From Maratus speciosus (Eukaryota; Arthropoda; Arachnida; Araneae; Salticidae): a stretch of DNA of 64,000 nucleotides. Shown piece by piece: positions 46,404 through 60,454 of this stretch (position 1 is its first letter; every line of letters starts with the position of its first letter). The DNA lies in the NCBI GenBank assembly GCA_963932465.1, contig OZ010799.1, positions 285,086,083 to 285,150,082 of the forward strand. Direction: 5' to 3'. The notes beneath the pieces were generated by a model. The model made no database searches, had not been told where the DNA came from, and saw only the letters and a program-made list of their open reading frames with translations. The position numbers and the translations under genes are program-made.

Positions 46404-47431
46404 CTGTGGCAAATCGAATTAAAATATACCCTTCTTGCCTGCAAATGGTAATCAATAAATATCAATAGAATCAATCAGTCGATATCAACAGTATGAAACA
46501 GTTGATATAGATAGTAGCAGTCAGTCGATATGAATAGTATCAGCCAGTCGATATCGATAATAACAATCAGTTGATATCAATAGTATCAATCAGTAGATAT
46601 CAATAGTATCAATCAGTAGATATCAATAGTATCAATCAGTAGATATCAATAGTATCAATCAGTAGATATCAATAGTATCAATCAGTCAACATCGATAGAA
46701 TAAATCAATCAATATCGATAGTATCAATCAGTAGATATCAATAGTATCAATCAGTAGATATCAATAGTATCAATCAGTCGATATCAATAGTATCAATCAG
46801 TCGATATCAATAGTATCAATCAGTCGATATCAACAGTATCAATCAGTCAATATCAGTGGCATCAATTAGTCAATATCAATAGTTAAAAATATGTCAGTAT
46901 CAATAGTGTCAATCAGCAATATCAAAACACCAATCAGTTGATATCAACAGTATAAGTTAAGGTGAAAAGATTTATGCAGTGGTATTGTCGATTTCAATCG
47001 GTCTACAACATAGATTTCCAACGGGGGCGGTATCACGCCCCAGTGGGCGCTGGAGCATTCCAGGGGGCGTTAGTGTGTCCAGAGAAAAATGGGTGGGGCG
47101 TTTAGACAGTTAATGGGGCGATTATATGGCGTATCTACTTATTTTGGAAATTAATATATTAAAAGTAGTTGACTCCTCGGCATTGCCCAAATCCGTGAAA
47201 AAAATCTTAACTATATCTTTAAATGAAAATTCATACATACGAACCTAGATCTGGGAAAAGGGGGGCAAATCGAATCTCTTTTACGAATGTCAAAAAATCA
47301 TCAGGGAACACGATGAAATGCTAAAAATGTCGGAGAAAAAAACATTACATTTACATATTTGATGTTTTAAGGGATACATGATGTTTTAAGGGGCCATCTA
47401 TGATAGAAGTGAGTAGATGTTTGCAAAGATT
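46404..47431. repeat. Spacer B9+C9
   Basis: B is 46404-46957 (554 bp) and C is 46958-47431 (474 bp). The core at 47038-47053 is the GTGGG variant, with GGGGGCGTTAG downstream and the AAGTTAAGG junction. Confidence 0.95.
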
Positions 47432-50400
47432 GGCCGACAAATCACCTTTTCACAGAAATGACAGAGCGGCCGACGGCGAGACCGACGAAGCGGTGGCGGT
47501 GGCGACGACAGTGCCGAATACAACGTCTATATTTCAGCTGACAAAAGGACGACGAACGAGACCGACAGCGCCAACAGCGGTGGCGACGACGGAGACAATG
47601 ACACTTCCGATCAGGGGCTGATGTAAGTGACGTTGGTGTACGAGGCGACGATGGGGCCGACAAATCGCCTTTTCACAGAAATGACAGAGCGGCCGACGGC
47701 GAGACCGATGAAGCGGTGGCGGCGGCGACGACAGTGCCGAATACAATGTCTATATTTCAGCTGACAACGGGGACGACGAACGAGACCGACAGCGCCAACA
47801 GCGGTGGCGACGACGGAGACAATGACACTTCCGATCAGGGGCTGATGTAAGCGACGTTGGTGTACGAGGCGACGATGGGGCCGTCAAATCGCTTATTCAC
47901 AGAAATGACAGAGCGGCCGATGGCGAGACCGACGTTGCGGTGTCGGTGGCGACGACGGTGCCGAATACAGCGTCTATATTTCAGCTGACAACTGGGACGA
48001 CGAACGAGACCGACAACGAAAACGGAAGTGGCAACGACGGAGCCAATGACAGTTTCACAGAACTGACAGAGGGGCCGACGGCGAGACCGACGTTGCGGTG
48101 GCGGTGGCGACGACGGTGCCGAATACAGCGTCTATACTTCAGCTGACAACGGGGACGACGACCGAGACCGACAGCGCCAACGGCGGTGGCGACGACGGAG
48201 ACAATGACACTTCCAATCAGGGGCTGATGTAGACGACGATGGTGTAGGAGGCAACAATGGGGCCGACAAATCGCCTTTTCACAGAAATGACATTGCGGCC
48301 GATGGCGAGACCGACGTAGCGGTGGCGGTGGCGACGACGGTGCCGAATACAGCGCCTATATTTCAGCTGACAACGGGGACGACGAACGAGACCGACAACG
48401 CAAACGGAGGTGGCGACGACGGAGCCAATGACAGTTTCACAGAACTGACAGAGGGGCCGACGGCGAGACCGACGTTGCGCTTGCGGTGGCGACGACGGTG
48501 CCGAATACAGCGTCTATATTTCAGCTGACAACGGGGACGACGAACGTGACCGACAGCGCCAACAGCGGTGGCGACGACGGAGACAATGACACTTCCGATC
48601 AGGGGCTGATGTAAGCGACGTTGGTGTAGGAGGCGACGATGGGGCCGACAAATCGCCTTTTCACAGAAATGACAGAGCGGCCGATGGAGAGACCGACGTA
48701 GCGGTGGCGGTGGCGACGACGGTGCCGAATACAGCGTCTATATTTCAGCTGACAACGGGGACGACGAACGAGACCGACAACGCAAACGGAGGTGGCGACG
48801 ACGGAGCCAATGACAGTTTCACAGAACTGACAGAGGGGCCGACGGCGAGACCGACGTTGCGGTGGCGGTGGCGAAGACGGTGCCGAATACAGCGTCTATA
48901 TTTCAGCTGACAACGGGGACGACGAACGAGACCGACAGCGCCAACGGCGGTGGCGACGACGGAGACAATGTTTCTTCCAATCAGGGGCTGATGTAGACGA
49001 CGATGGTGTAGGAGGCAACAATGGAGCTGACAAATAGCCTTTTCACAGAAATTACAGAGCGGCCGATGGCGAGACCGACGTAGCGGTGGCGGTGGCGACG
49101 ACGGTGCCGAATACAGCGTCTATATTTCAGCTGACAACGGGGACGACGAACGAGACCAACAACGCAAACGGAGTTGGCGACGACGGAGCCAATGACAGTT
49201 TCACAGAACTGACAGAGGGGCCGTCGGCGAGACCGACGTTACGGTGGCGGTGGCGACGACGGTGCCGAATATAGCGTCTATATTTCATCTGACAACGGGG
49301 ACGACGAACGAGACCGACAACGCAAACGGAGTTGGCGACGACGGAGCCAATGACAGTTTCACAGAAATGACATTGCGGCCGATGGCGAGACCGACGTAGC
49401 GGTGGCGGTGGCGACGACGGTGCCGAATACAGCGTCTATATTTCAGCTGACAACGGGGACGACGAACGAGACCGACAACGCAAACGGAGGTGGCGACGAC
49501 GGAGCCAATGACAGTTTCACAGAACTGACAGAGGGGCCGACGGCGAGACCGACGTTGCGGTGGCGGTGGCGACGACGGTGCCGAATACAGCGTCTATATT
49601 TCAGCTGACAACGGGGACGACGAACGAGACCGACAGCGCCAACAGCGGTGGCGACGACGGAGACAATGACACTTCCGATCAGGGGCTGATGTAAGCGACG
49701 TTGGTGTAGGAGGCGACGATGGGGCCGACAAATCGCCTTTTCACAGAAATGACAGAGCAGCCGATGGCGAGACCGACGTAGCGGTGGCGGTGGCGACGAC
49801 GGTGCCGAATACAGCGTCTATATTTCAGCTGACAACGGGGACGACGAACGAGACCGACAACGCAAACGGAGGTGGCGACGACGGAGCCAATGACAGTTTC
49901 ACAGAACTGACAGAGGGGCCGACGGCGAGACCGACGTTGCGGTGGCGGTGGCGAAGACTGTGCCGAATACAGCGTCTATATTTCAGCTGACAACGGGGAC
50001 GACGAACGAGACCGACAGCGCCAACGGCGGTGGCGACGACGGAGACAATGACACTTCCAATCAGGGGCTGATGTAGACGACGATGGTGTAGGAGGCAACA
50101 ATGGAGCCGACAAATCGCCTTTTCACAGAAATGACATTGCGGCCGATGGCGAGACCGACGTAGCGGTGGCGGTGGCGACGACGGTGCCGAATACAGCGTC
50201 TATATTTCAGCTGACAACGAGGACGACGAACGAGACCGACAACGCAAACGGAGTTGGCGACGACGGAGCCAATGACAGTTTCACAGAACTGACAGAGGGG
50301 CCGTCGGCGAGACCGACGTTGCGGTGGCGGTGGCGACGACGGTGCCGAATACAGCGTCTATATTTCAGCTGACAACGGGGACGACGAACGAGACCGGCAG

Positions 50401-50743
50401 CGCCAACGGCGGTGGCGACGACGGAGACAATGACACTTCCAATCAGGGGCTGATGTAGACGACGATGGTGTAGGAGGCAACAATGGAGCTGACAAATAGC
50501 CTTTTCACAGAAATTACAGAGCGGCCGATGGCGAGACCGACGTAGCGGTGGCGGTGGCGACGACGGTGCCGAATACAGCGTCTATATTTCAGCTGACAAC
50601 GGGGACGACGAACGAGACCGACAACGCAAACGGAGGTGGCGACGACGGAGCCAATCACAGTTCCACAAAACTGACAGAGGGGCTGACGGCGAGACCGACG
50701 TTGCGGTGATGGCGACGACGAGGCCAATAACAGTTTCACAGAA
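47432..50743. repeat. Satellite block A10
   Basis: 3,312 bp. It belongs to the long unit type also seen in A12 and A14 (start with GACAGCGCCAACAGCGG, no 23-bp terminal deletion). The first subunit has CTGACAAAAGGACGACG in place of CTGACAACGGGGACGACG. It holds an empty homologue of the element 3 site at 47470-47485. Confidence 0.95.
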
Positions 50744-51747
50744 CTGTGGCAAATCGAATTAAAATATACCCTTCTTGCCTGCAAATGGTAATCAATAAAT
50801 ATCAATAGAATCAATCAGTCGATATCAACAGTATGAAACAGTTGATATAGATAGTAGCAGTCAGTCGATATGAATATATCAGCCAGTCGATATCGATAAT
50901 AACAATCAGTTGATATCAATAGTATCAATCAGTAGATATCAATAGTATCAATCAGTAGATATCAATAGTATCAATCAGTAGATATCAATAGTATCAATCA
51001 GTCAACATCGATAGAATAAATCAATCAATATCGATAGTATCAATCAGTAGATATCAATAGTATCAATCAGTAGATATCAATAGTATCAATCAGTCGATAT
51101 CAATAGTATCAATCAGTCGATATCAATAGTATCAATCAGTCGATATCAACAGTGTCAATCAGTCAATATCAGTGGCATCAATTAGTCAATATCAATAGTT
51201 AAAAATATGTCAGTATCAATAGTGTCAATCAGCAATGTCAAAACACCGATCAGTTGATATCAACAGTATAACTTAAGGTGAAAAGATTTATGCAGTGGTA
51301 TTGTCGATTTCAATCGGTCTACAACATAGATTTCCAACGGGGGCGGTATCACGCCCCAGGGGGCGCTGGAGCATTCCAGCGGGCGGTAGTGTGTCCAGAG
51401 AAAAATGGGTGGGGCGTTTAGACAGTTAATGGGGCGATTATATGGCGTATCTACTTATTTTGGAAATTAATATATTAAAAGTAGTTGACTCCTCGGCATT
51501 GCCAAAATCCGTGAATAAAATCTTAACTATATCTTTAAATGAAAATTCATACATACGAACCTAGATCTGGGAAAAGGGGGGCAAATCGAATCTCTTTTAC
51601 GAATGTCAAAAAATCATCAGGGAACACGATGAAATGCTAAAAATGTCGGAAAACAAAACATTACATTTACATATTTGATGTTTTAAGGGATACATGATGT
51701 TTTAAGGGGCCATCTATGATAGAAGTAAGTAGATGTTTGCAAAGATT
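50744..51747. repeat. Spacer B10+C10
   Basis: B is 50744-51273 (530 bp) and C is 51274-51747 (474 bp). The core is intact at 51354-51369; the second G-run site is changed (CCAGCGGGCGG). Shares CCGTGAATAAAATC with C12. Confidence 0.95.
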
Positions 51748-53060
51748 GGCCGACAAATCACCTTTTCACAGAAATGACAGAGCGGCCGACGGCGAGACCG
51801 ACGAAGCGGTGGCGGTGGCGACGACAGTGCCGAATACAACGTCTATATTTCAGCTGACAACGGGGACGACGAACGAGACCGACAACGCAAACGAAGGTGG
51901 CAACGACGTGCCAATGATAGTTTCACAGAACTGACAGAGAGGCCGACGGCGAGACCGACGTTGCGGTGGCGGTGGCGACGACGGTGCCGAATACAGCGTC
52001 CATATTTCAGCTGACAACGGGGACGACGTACGAGAACGACAGCGCCAACGGCGGTGGCGACGACGGAGACAATGACACTTCCAATCAGGGGCTGATGTAG
52101 ACGACGATGGTGTAGGAGGCAACAATGGGGCCCACAAATCGCCTTTTTACAGGAATGACAGAGCTTCCGATAGCGAGACCGACGTAGTGGTGGCGGTGGC
52201 GACGACGGTGCCGAATAAAGCGTCTATATTTCAGCTGACAACGGGGACGACAAACGAGACCGACAACGCAAACGGAGGTGGCGACGACGGAGCCAATGAC
52301 AGTTTCACAGAAATGAGACAGATGCCGACGGCGAGACCGACGTTGCGGTGTCGGTGGCGACGACGGTGCCTAATACAGCGTCTATATTTCAGCTGACAAC
52401 GGGGACGACGAACGAGACCGACAACGCAAACGAAGGTGGCAACGACGGAGCCAATGATAGTTTCACAGAACTGACAAAGGGGCCGACGGCGAGACCGACG
52501 TTGCGGTGACGGTGGCGACGACGGTGCCGAATACAGCGTCTATATTTCAGCTGACAACGGGGACGACGAACGAGACCGACAACGCAAACGAAGGTGGCAA
52601 CGACGGAGCCAATGATAGTTTCACAGAACTGACAGAGAGGCCGACGGCGAGACCGACGTTGCGGTGGCGGTGGCGACGACGGTGCCGAATACAGCGTCCA
52701 TATTTCAGCTGACAACGGGGACGACGTACGAGAACGACAGCGCCAACGGCGGTGGCGACGACGGAGCCAATGACACTTCCGATCAGGGGCTGATGTAAGC
52801 GACGATTGTGTAGAAGGCGACGATGGGGCCGACAAATCGCCTTTTCACTGAAATGACAGAGCGGCAGATGGCGAGACCGACGTAGCGGTGTACAGCGTCT
52901 ATATTTCAGCTGACAACGGGGACGACGAACGAGACCGACAACGCAAACGGAGGTGGCGACGACGGAGCCAATGACAGTTCCAGAAAACTGACAGAGGGGC
53001 CGACGGCGAGACCGACGTTGCGGTGGTGGCGACGACGAGGCCAATGACAGTTTCACAGAA
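51748..53060. repeat. Satellite block A11
   Basis: 1,313 bp, the short unit type shared with A13 (subunits with GAAGGTGGCAACGACGGAGC and GACGTACGAGAACGACAGC). Ends with the 23-bp deletion at about 52890. Confidence 0.95.
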
Positions 53061-54088
53061 CTGTGGCAAATCGAATTAAAATATACCCTTCTTGCCTGCA
53101 AATGGTAATCAATAAATATCAATAGAATCAATCAGTCGATATCAACAGTATGAAACAGTTGATATAGATAGTAGCAGTCAGTCGATATGAATAGTATCAG
53201 CCAGTCGATATCGATAATAACAATCAGTTGATATCAATAGTATCAATCAGTAGATATCAATAGTATCAATCAGTAGATATCAATAGTATCAATCAGTAGA
53301 TATCAATAGTATCAATCAGTAGATATCAATAGTATCAATCAGTCAACATCGATAGAATAAATCAATCAATATCGATAGTATCAATCAGTAGATATCAATA
53401 GTATCAATCAGTAGATATCAATAGTATCAATCAGTCGATATCAATAGTATCAATCAGTCGATATCAATAGTATCAATCAGTCGATATCAACAGTGTCAAT
53501 CAGTCAATATCAGTGGCATCAATTAGTCAATATCAATAGTTAAAAATATGTCAGTATCAATAGTGTCAATCAGCAATATCAAAACACCAATCAGTTGATA
53601 TCAACAGTATAAGTTAAGGTGAAAAGATTTATGCAGTGGTATTGTCGATTTCAATCGGTCTACAACATAGATTTCCAACGGGGGCGGTATCACGCCCCAG
53701 TGGGCGCTGGAGCATTCCAGGGGGCGTTAGTGTGTCCAGAGAAAAATGGGTGGGGCGTTTAGACAGTTAATGGGGCGATTATATGGCGTATCTACTTATT
53801 TTGGAAATTAATATATTAAAAGTAGTTGACTCCTCGGCATTGCCCAAATCCGTGAAAAAAATCTTAACTATATCTTTAAAGGAAAATTCATGCATACGAA
53901 CCTAGATCTGGGAAAAGGGGGGCAAATCGAATCTCTTTTACGAATGTCAAAAAATCATCAGGGAACACGATGAAATGCTAAAAATATCGGAGAACAAAAC
54001 ATTACATTTACATATTTGATGTTTTAAGGGATACATGATGTTTTAAGGGGCCATCTATGATAGAAGTGAGTAGATGTTTGCAAAGATT
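53061..54088. repeat. Spacer B11+C11
   Basis: B is 53061-53614 (554 bp) and C is 53615-54088 (474 bp). GTGGG-variant core at 53695-53710. Shares AAAGGAAAATTCATGCATAC with C13. Confidence 0.95.
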
Positions 54089-57000
54089 GGCCGACAAATC
54101 ACCTTTTCACAGAAATGACAGAGCGGCCGACGGCGAGACCGACGAAGCGGTGGCGGTGGCGACGACAGTGCCGAATACAACGTCTATATTTCAGCTGACA
54201 AACGGGACGACGAACGAGACCGACAGCGCCAACAGCGGTGGCGACGACGGAGACAATGACACTTCCGATCAGGGGCTGATGTAAGTGACGTTGGTGTACG
54301 AGGCGACGATGGGGCCGACAAATCGCCTTTTCACAGAAATGACAGAGCGGCCGACGGCGAGACCGATGAAGCGGTGGCGGTGGCGACGACAGTGCCGAAT
54401 ACAATGTCTATATTTCAGGTGAACACGGGGACGACGAACGAGACCGACAGCGCCAACAGCGGTGGCGACGACGGAGACAATCACACTTCCGATCAGGGGC
54501 TGATGTAAGCGACGTTGGTGTACGAGGCGACGATGGGGCCGTCAAATCGCTTATTCACAGAAATGACAGAGCGGCCGATGGCGAGACCGACGTAGCGGTG
54601 TCGGTGGCGACGACGGTGCCGAATACAGCGTCTATATTTCAGCTGACAACGGGGACGACGAACGAGACCGACAACGCAAACGGAAGTGGCAACGACGGAG
54701 CCAATGACAGTTTCACAGAACTGACAGAGGGGCCGTCGGCGAGACCGACGTTGCGGTGGCGGTGGCGACGACGGTGCCGAGTACAGCGTCTATACTTCAG
54801 CTGACAACGGGGACGACGACCGAGACCGACAGCGCCAACGGCGGTGGCGACGACGGAGACAATGACACTTCCAATCAGGGGCTGATGTAGACGACGATGG
54901 TGTAGGAGGCAACAATGGGGCCGACAAATCGCCTTTTCACAGAAATGACATTGCGGCTGATGGCGAGACCGACGTAGCGGTGGCGGTGGCGACGACGGTG
55001 CCGAATACAGCGTCTATATTTCAGCTGACAACGGGGACGACGAACGAGACCGACAACGCAAACGGAGGTGGCGACGACGGAGCCAATGACAGTTTCACAG
55101 AACTGACAGAGGGGCCGACGGCGAGACCGACGTTGCGGTGGCGGTGGCGACGACGGTGCCGAATACAGCGTCTATACTTCAGCTGACAACGGGGACGACG
55201 AAAGAGACCGACAGCGCCAACGGCGGTGGCGACGACGGAGACAATGACACTTCCAATCAGGGGCTGATGTAGACGACGATGGTGTAGGAGGCAACAATGG
55301 GGCCGACAAATCGCCTTTTCACAGAAATGACATTGCGGCTGATGGCGAGACCGACGTAGCGGTGGCGGTGGCGACGACGGTGCCGAATACAGCGTCTATA
55401 TTTCAGCTGACAACGGGGACGACGAACGAGACCGACAACGCAAACGGAGGTGGCGACGACGGAGCCAATGACAGTTTCACAGAACTGACAGAGGGGCCGA
55501 CGGCGAGACCGACGTTGCGCTTGCGGTGGCGACGACGGTGCCGAATACAGCGTCTATATTTCAGCTGACAACGGGGACGACGAACGTGACCGACAGCGCC
55601 AACAGCGGTGGCGACGACGGAGACAATGACACTTCCGATCAGGGGCTGATGTAAGCGACGTTGGTGTAGGAGGCGACGATGGGGCCGACAAATCGCCTTT
55701 TCACAGAAATGACAGAGCGGCCGATGGAGAGACCGACGTAGCGGTGGCGGTGGCGACGACGGTGCCGAATACAGCGTCTATATTTCAGCTGACAACGGGG
55801 ACGACGAACGAGACCGACAACGCAAACGGAGGTGGCGACGACGGAGCCAATGACAGTTTCACAGAACTGACAGAGGGGCCGACGGCGAGACCGACGTTGC
55901 GGTGGCGGTGGCGAAGACGGTGCCGAATACAGCGTCTATATTTCAGCTGACAACGGGGACGACGAACGAGACCGACAGCGCCAACGGCGGTGGCGACGAC
56001 GGAGACAATGTTTCTTCCAATCAGGGGCTGATGTAGACGACGATGGTGTAGGAGGCAACAATGGAGCTGACAAATAGCCTTTTCACAGAAATTACAGAGC
56101 GGCCGATGGCGAGACCGACGTAGCGGTGGCGGTGGCGACGACGGTGCCGAATACAGCGTCTATATTTCAGCTGACAACAGGGACGACGAACGAGACCGAC
56201 AACGCAAACGGAGTTGGCGACGACGGAGCCAATGACAGTTTCACAGAACTGACAGAGGGGCCGTCGGCGAGACCGACGTTACGGTGGCGGTGGCGACGAC
56301 GGTGCCGAATATAGCGTCTATATTTCAGCTGACAACGGGGACGACGAACGAGACCGACAACGCAAACGGAGTTGGCGACGACGGAGCCAATGACAGTTTC
56401 ACAGAAATGACATTGCGGCCGATGGCGAGACCGACGTAGCGGTGGCGGTGGCGACGACGGTGCCGAATACAGCGTCTATATTTCAGCTGACAACGGGGAC
56501 GACGAACGAGACCGACAACGCAAACGGAGGTGGCGACGACGGAGCCAATGACAGTTTCACAGAACTGACAGAGGGGCCGACGGCGAGACCGACGTTGCGG
56601 TGGCGGTGGCGACGACGGTGCCGAATACAGCGTCTATATTTCAGCTGACAACTGGGACGACGAACGAGACCGACAGCGCCAACAGCGGTGGCGACGACGG
56701 AGACAATGACACTTCCGATCAGGGGCTGATGTAAGCGACGTTGGTGTAGGAGGCGACGATGGGGCCGACAAATCGCCTTTTCACAGAAATGACAGAGCAG
56801 CCGATGGCGAGACCGACGTAGCGGTGGCGGTGGCGACGACGGTGCCGAATACAGCGTCTATATTTCAGCTGACAACGGGGACGACGAACGAGACCGACAA
56901 CGCAAACGGAGGTGGCGACGACGGAGCCAATGACAGTTTCACAGAACTGACAGAGGGGCCGACGGCGAGACCGACGTTGCGGTGGCGGTGGCGAAGACGG

Positions 57001-57783
57001 TGCCGAATACAGCGTCTATATTTCAGCTGACAACGGGGACGACGAACGAGACCGACAGCGCCAACGGCGGTGGCGACGACGGAGACAATGACACTTCCAA
57101 TCAGGGGCTGATGTAGACGACGATGGTGTAGGAGGCAACAATGCAGCCGACAAATCGCCTTTTCACAGAAATGACATTGCGGCCGATGGCGAGACCGACG
57201 TAGCGGTGGCGGTGGCGACGACGGTGCCGAATACAGCGTCTATATTTCAGCTGACAACGAGGACGACGAACGAGACCGACAACGCAAACGGAGTTGGCGA
57301 CGACGGAGCCAATGACAGTTTCACAGAACTGACAGAGGGGCCGTCGGCGAGACCGACGTTGCGGTGGCGGTGGCGACGACGGTGCCGAATACAGCGTCTA
57401 TATTTCAGCTGACAACGGGGACGACGAACGAGACCGACAGCGCCAACGGCGGTGGCGACGACGGAGACAATGACACTTCCAATCAGGGGCTGATGTAGAC
57501 GACGATGGTGTAGGAGGCAACAATGGAGCTGACAAATAGCCTTTTCACAGAAATTACAGAGCGGCCGATGGCGAGACCGACGTAGCGGTGGCGGTGGCGA
57601 CGACGGTGCCGAATACAGCGTCTATATTTCAGCTGACAACGGGGACGACGAACGAGACCGACAACGCAAACGGAGGTGGCGACGACGGAGCCAACCACAG
57701 TTCCACAAATCTGACAGAGGGGCTGACGGCGAGACCGACGTTGCGGTGATGGCGACGACGAGGCCAATAACAGTTTCACAGAA
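54089..57783. repeat. Satellite block A12
   Basis: 3,695 bp of the long type, with regular 382-bp steps (54598, 54980, 55362, 55744, 56126) and one 316-bp step. It differs in length from A14 by 1,462 bp, which is 3 x 382 + 2 x 158. Confidence 0.95.
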
Positions 57784-58810
57784 CTGTGGCAAATCGAATT
57801 AAAATATACCCTTCTTGCCTGCAAATGGTAATCAATAAATATCAATAGAATCAATCAGTCGATATCAACAGTATGAAACAGTTGATATAGATAGTAGCAG
57901 TCAGTCGATATGAATATATCAGCCAGTCGATATCGATAATAACAATCAGTTGATATCAATAGTATCAATCAGTAGATATCAATAGTATCAATCAGTAGAT
58001 ATCAATAGTATCAATCAGTAGATATCAATAGTATCAATCAGTAGATATCAATAGTATCAATCAGTCAACATCGATAGAATAAATCAATCAATATCGATAG
58101 TATCAATCAGTAGATATCAATAGTATCAATCAGTAGATATCAATAGTATCAATCAGTCGATATCAATAGTATCAATCAGTCGATATCAATAGTATCAATC
58201 AGTCGATATCAACAGTGTCAATCAGTCAATATCAGTGGCATCAATTAGTCAATATCAATAGTTAAAAATATGTCAGTATCAATAGTGTCAATCAGCAATA
58301 TCAAAACACCGATCAGTTGATATCAACAGTATAACTTAAGGTGAAAAGATTTATGCAGTGGTATTGTCGATTTCAATCGGTCTACAACATAGATTTCCAA
58401 CGGGGGCAGTATCACGCCCCAGGGGGCGCTGGAGCATTCCAGGGGGCGGTAGTGTGTCCAGAGAAAAATGGGTGGGGCGTTTAGACAGTTAATGGGGCGA
58501 TTATATGGCGTATCTACTTATTTTGGAAATTAATATATTAAAAGTAGTTGACTCCTCGGCATTGCCAAAATCCGTGAATAAAATCTTAACTATATCTTTA
58601 AATGAAAATTCATACATACGAACCTAGATCCGGGAAAAGGGGGGCAAATCGAATCTCTTTTACGAATGTCAAAAAATCATCAGGGAACACGATGAAATGC
58701 TAAAAATGTCGGAGAACAAAACATTACATTTACATATTTGATGTTTTAAGGGATACATGATGTTTTAAGGGGCCATCTATGATAGAAGTGAGTAGATGTT
58801 TGCAAAGATT
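57784..58810. repeat. Spacer B12+C12
   Basis: B is 57784-58336 (553 bp) and C is 58337-58810 (474 bp). Core intact at 58417-58432, with the hairpin-weakening GGGGGCAGTATC also seen in C2. Confidence 0.95.
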
Positions 58811-59426
58811 GGCCGACAAATCACCTTTTCACAGAAATGACAGAGCGGCCGACGGCGAGACCGACGAAGCGGTGGCGGTGGCGACGACAGTGCCGAATAC
58901 AACGTCTATATTTCAGCTGACAACGGGGACGACGAACGAGACCGACAACGCAAACGAAGGTGGCAACGACGGAGCCAATGATAGTTTCACAGAACTGACA
59001 GAGAGGCCGACGGCGAGACCGACGTTGCGGTGGCGGTGGCGACGACGGTGCCGAATACAGCGTCAATATTTCAGCTGACAACGGGGACGACGTACGAGAA
59101 CGACAGCGCCAACGGCGGTGGCGACGACGGAGCCAATGACACTTCCGATCAGGGGCTGATGTAAGCGACGATTGTGTAGAAGGCGACGATGGGGCCGACA
59201 AATCGCCTTTTCACTGAAATGACAGAGCGGCAGATGGCGAGACCGACGTAGCGGTGTACAGCGTCTATATTTCAGCTGACAACGGGGACGACGAACGAGA
59301 CCGACAACGCAAACGGAGGTGGCGACGACGGAGCCAATGACAGTTCCAGAAAACTGACAGAGGGGCCGACGGCGAGACCGACGTTGCGGTGGTGGCGACG
59401 ACGAGGCCAATGACAGTTTCACAGAA
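58811..59426. repeat. Satellite block A13 (shortest A block)
   Basis: 616 bp, a contracted version of A11 with the same diagnostic subunits and the 23-bp terminal deletion at about 59257. Confidence 0.95.
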
Positions 59427-60454
59427 CTGTGGCAAATCGAATTAAAATATACCCTTCTTGCCTGCAAATGGTAATCAATAAATATCAATAGAATCAATCA
59501 GTCGATATCAACAGTATGAAACATTTGATATAGATAGTAGCAGTCAGTCGATATGAATAGTATCAGCCAGTCGATATCGATAATAACAATCAGTTGATAT
59601 CAATAGTATCAATCAGTAGATATCAATAGTATCAATCAGTAGATATCAATAGTATCAATCAGTAGATATCAATAGTATCAATCAGTAGATATCAATAGTA
59701 TCAATCAGTCAACATCGATAGAATAAATCAATCAATATCGATAGTATCAATCAGTAGATATCAATAGTATCAATCAGTAGATATCAATAGTATCAATCAG
59801 TCGATATCAATAGTATCAATCAGTCGATATCAATAGTATCAATCAGTCGATATCAACAGTGTCAATCAGTCAATATCAGTGGCATCAATTAGTCAATATC
59901 AATAGTTAAAAATATGTCAGTATCAATAGTGTCAATCAGCAATATCAAAACACCAATCAGTTGATATCAACAGTATAAGTTAAGGTGAAAAGATTTATGC
60001 AGTGGTATTGTCGATTTCAATCGGTCTACAACATAGATTTCCAACGGGGGCGGTATCACGCCCCAGTGGGCGCTGGAGCATTCCAGGGGGCGTTAGTGTG
60101 TCCAGAGAAAAATGGGTGGGGCGTTTAGACAGTTAATGGGGCGATTATATGGCGTATCTACTTATTTTGGAAATTAATATATTAAAAGTAGTTGACTCCT
60201 CGGCATTGCCCAAATCCGTGAAAAAAATCTTAACTATATCTTTAAAGGAAAATTCATGCATACGAACCTAGATCTGGGAAAAGGGGGGCAAATCGAATCT
60301 CTTTTACGAATGTCAAAAAATCATCAGGGAACACGATGAAATGCTAAAAATGTCGGAGAACAAAACATTACATTTACATATTTGATGTTTTAAGGGATAC
60401 ATGATGTTTTAAGGGGCCATCTATGATAGAAGTGAGTAGATGTTTGCAAAGATT
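59427..60454. repeat. Spacer B13+C13
   Basis: B is 59427-59980 (554 bp) and C is 59981-60454 (474 bp). GTGGG-variant core at 60061-60076. Confidence 0.95.
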
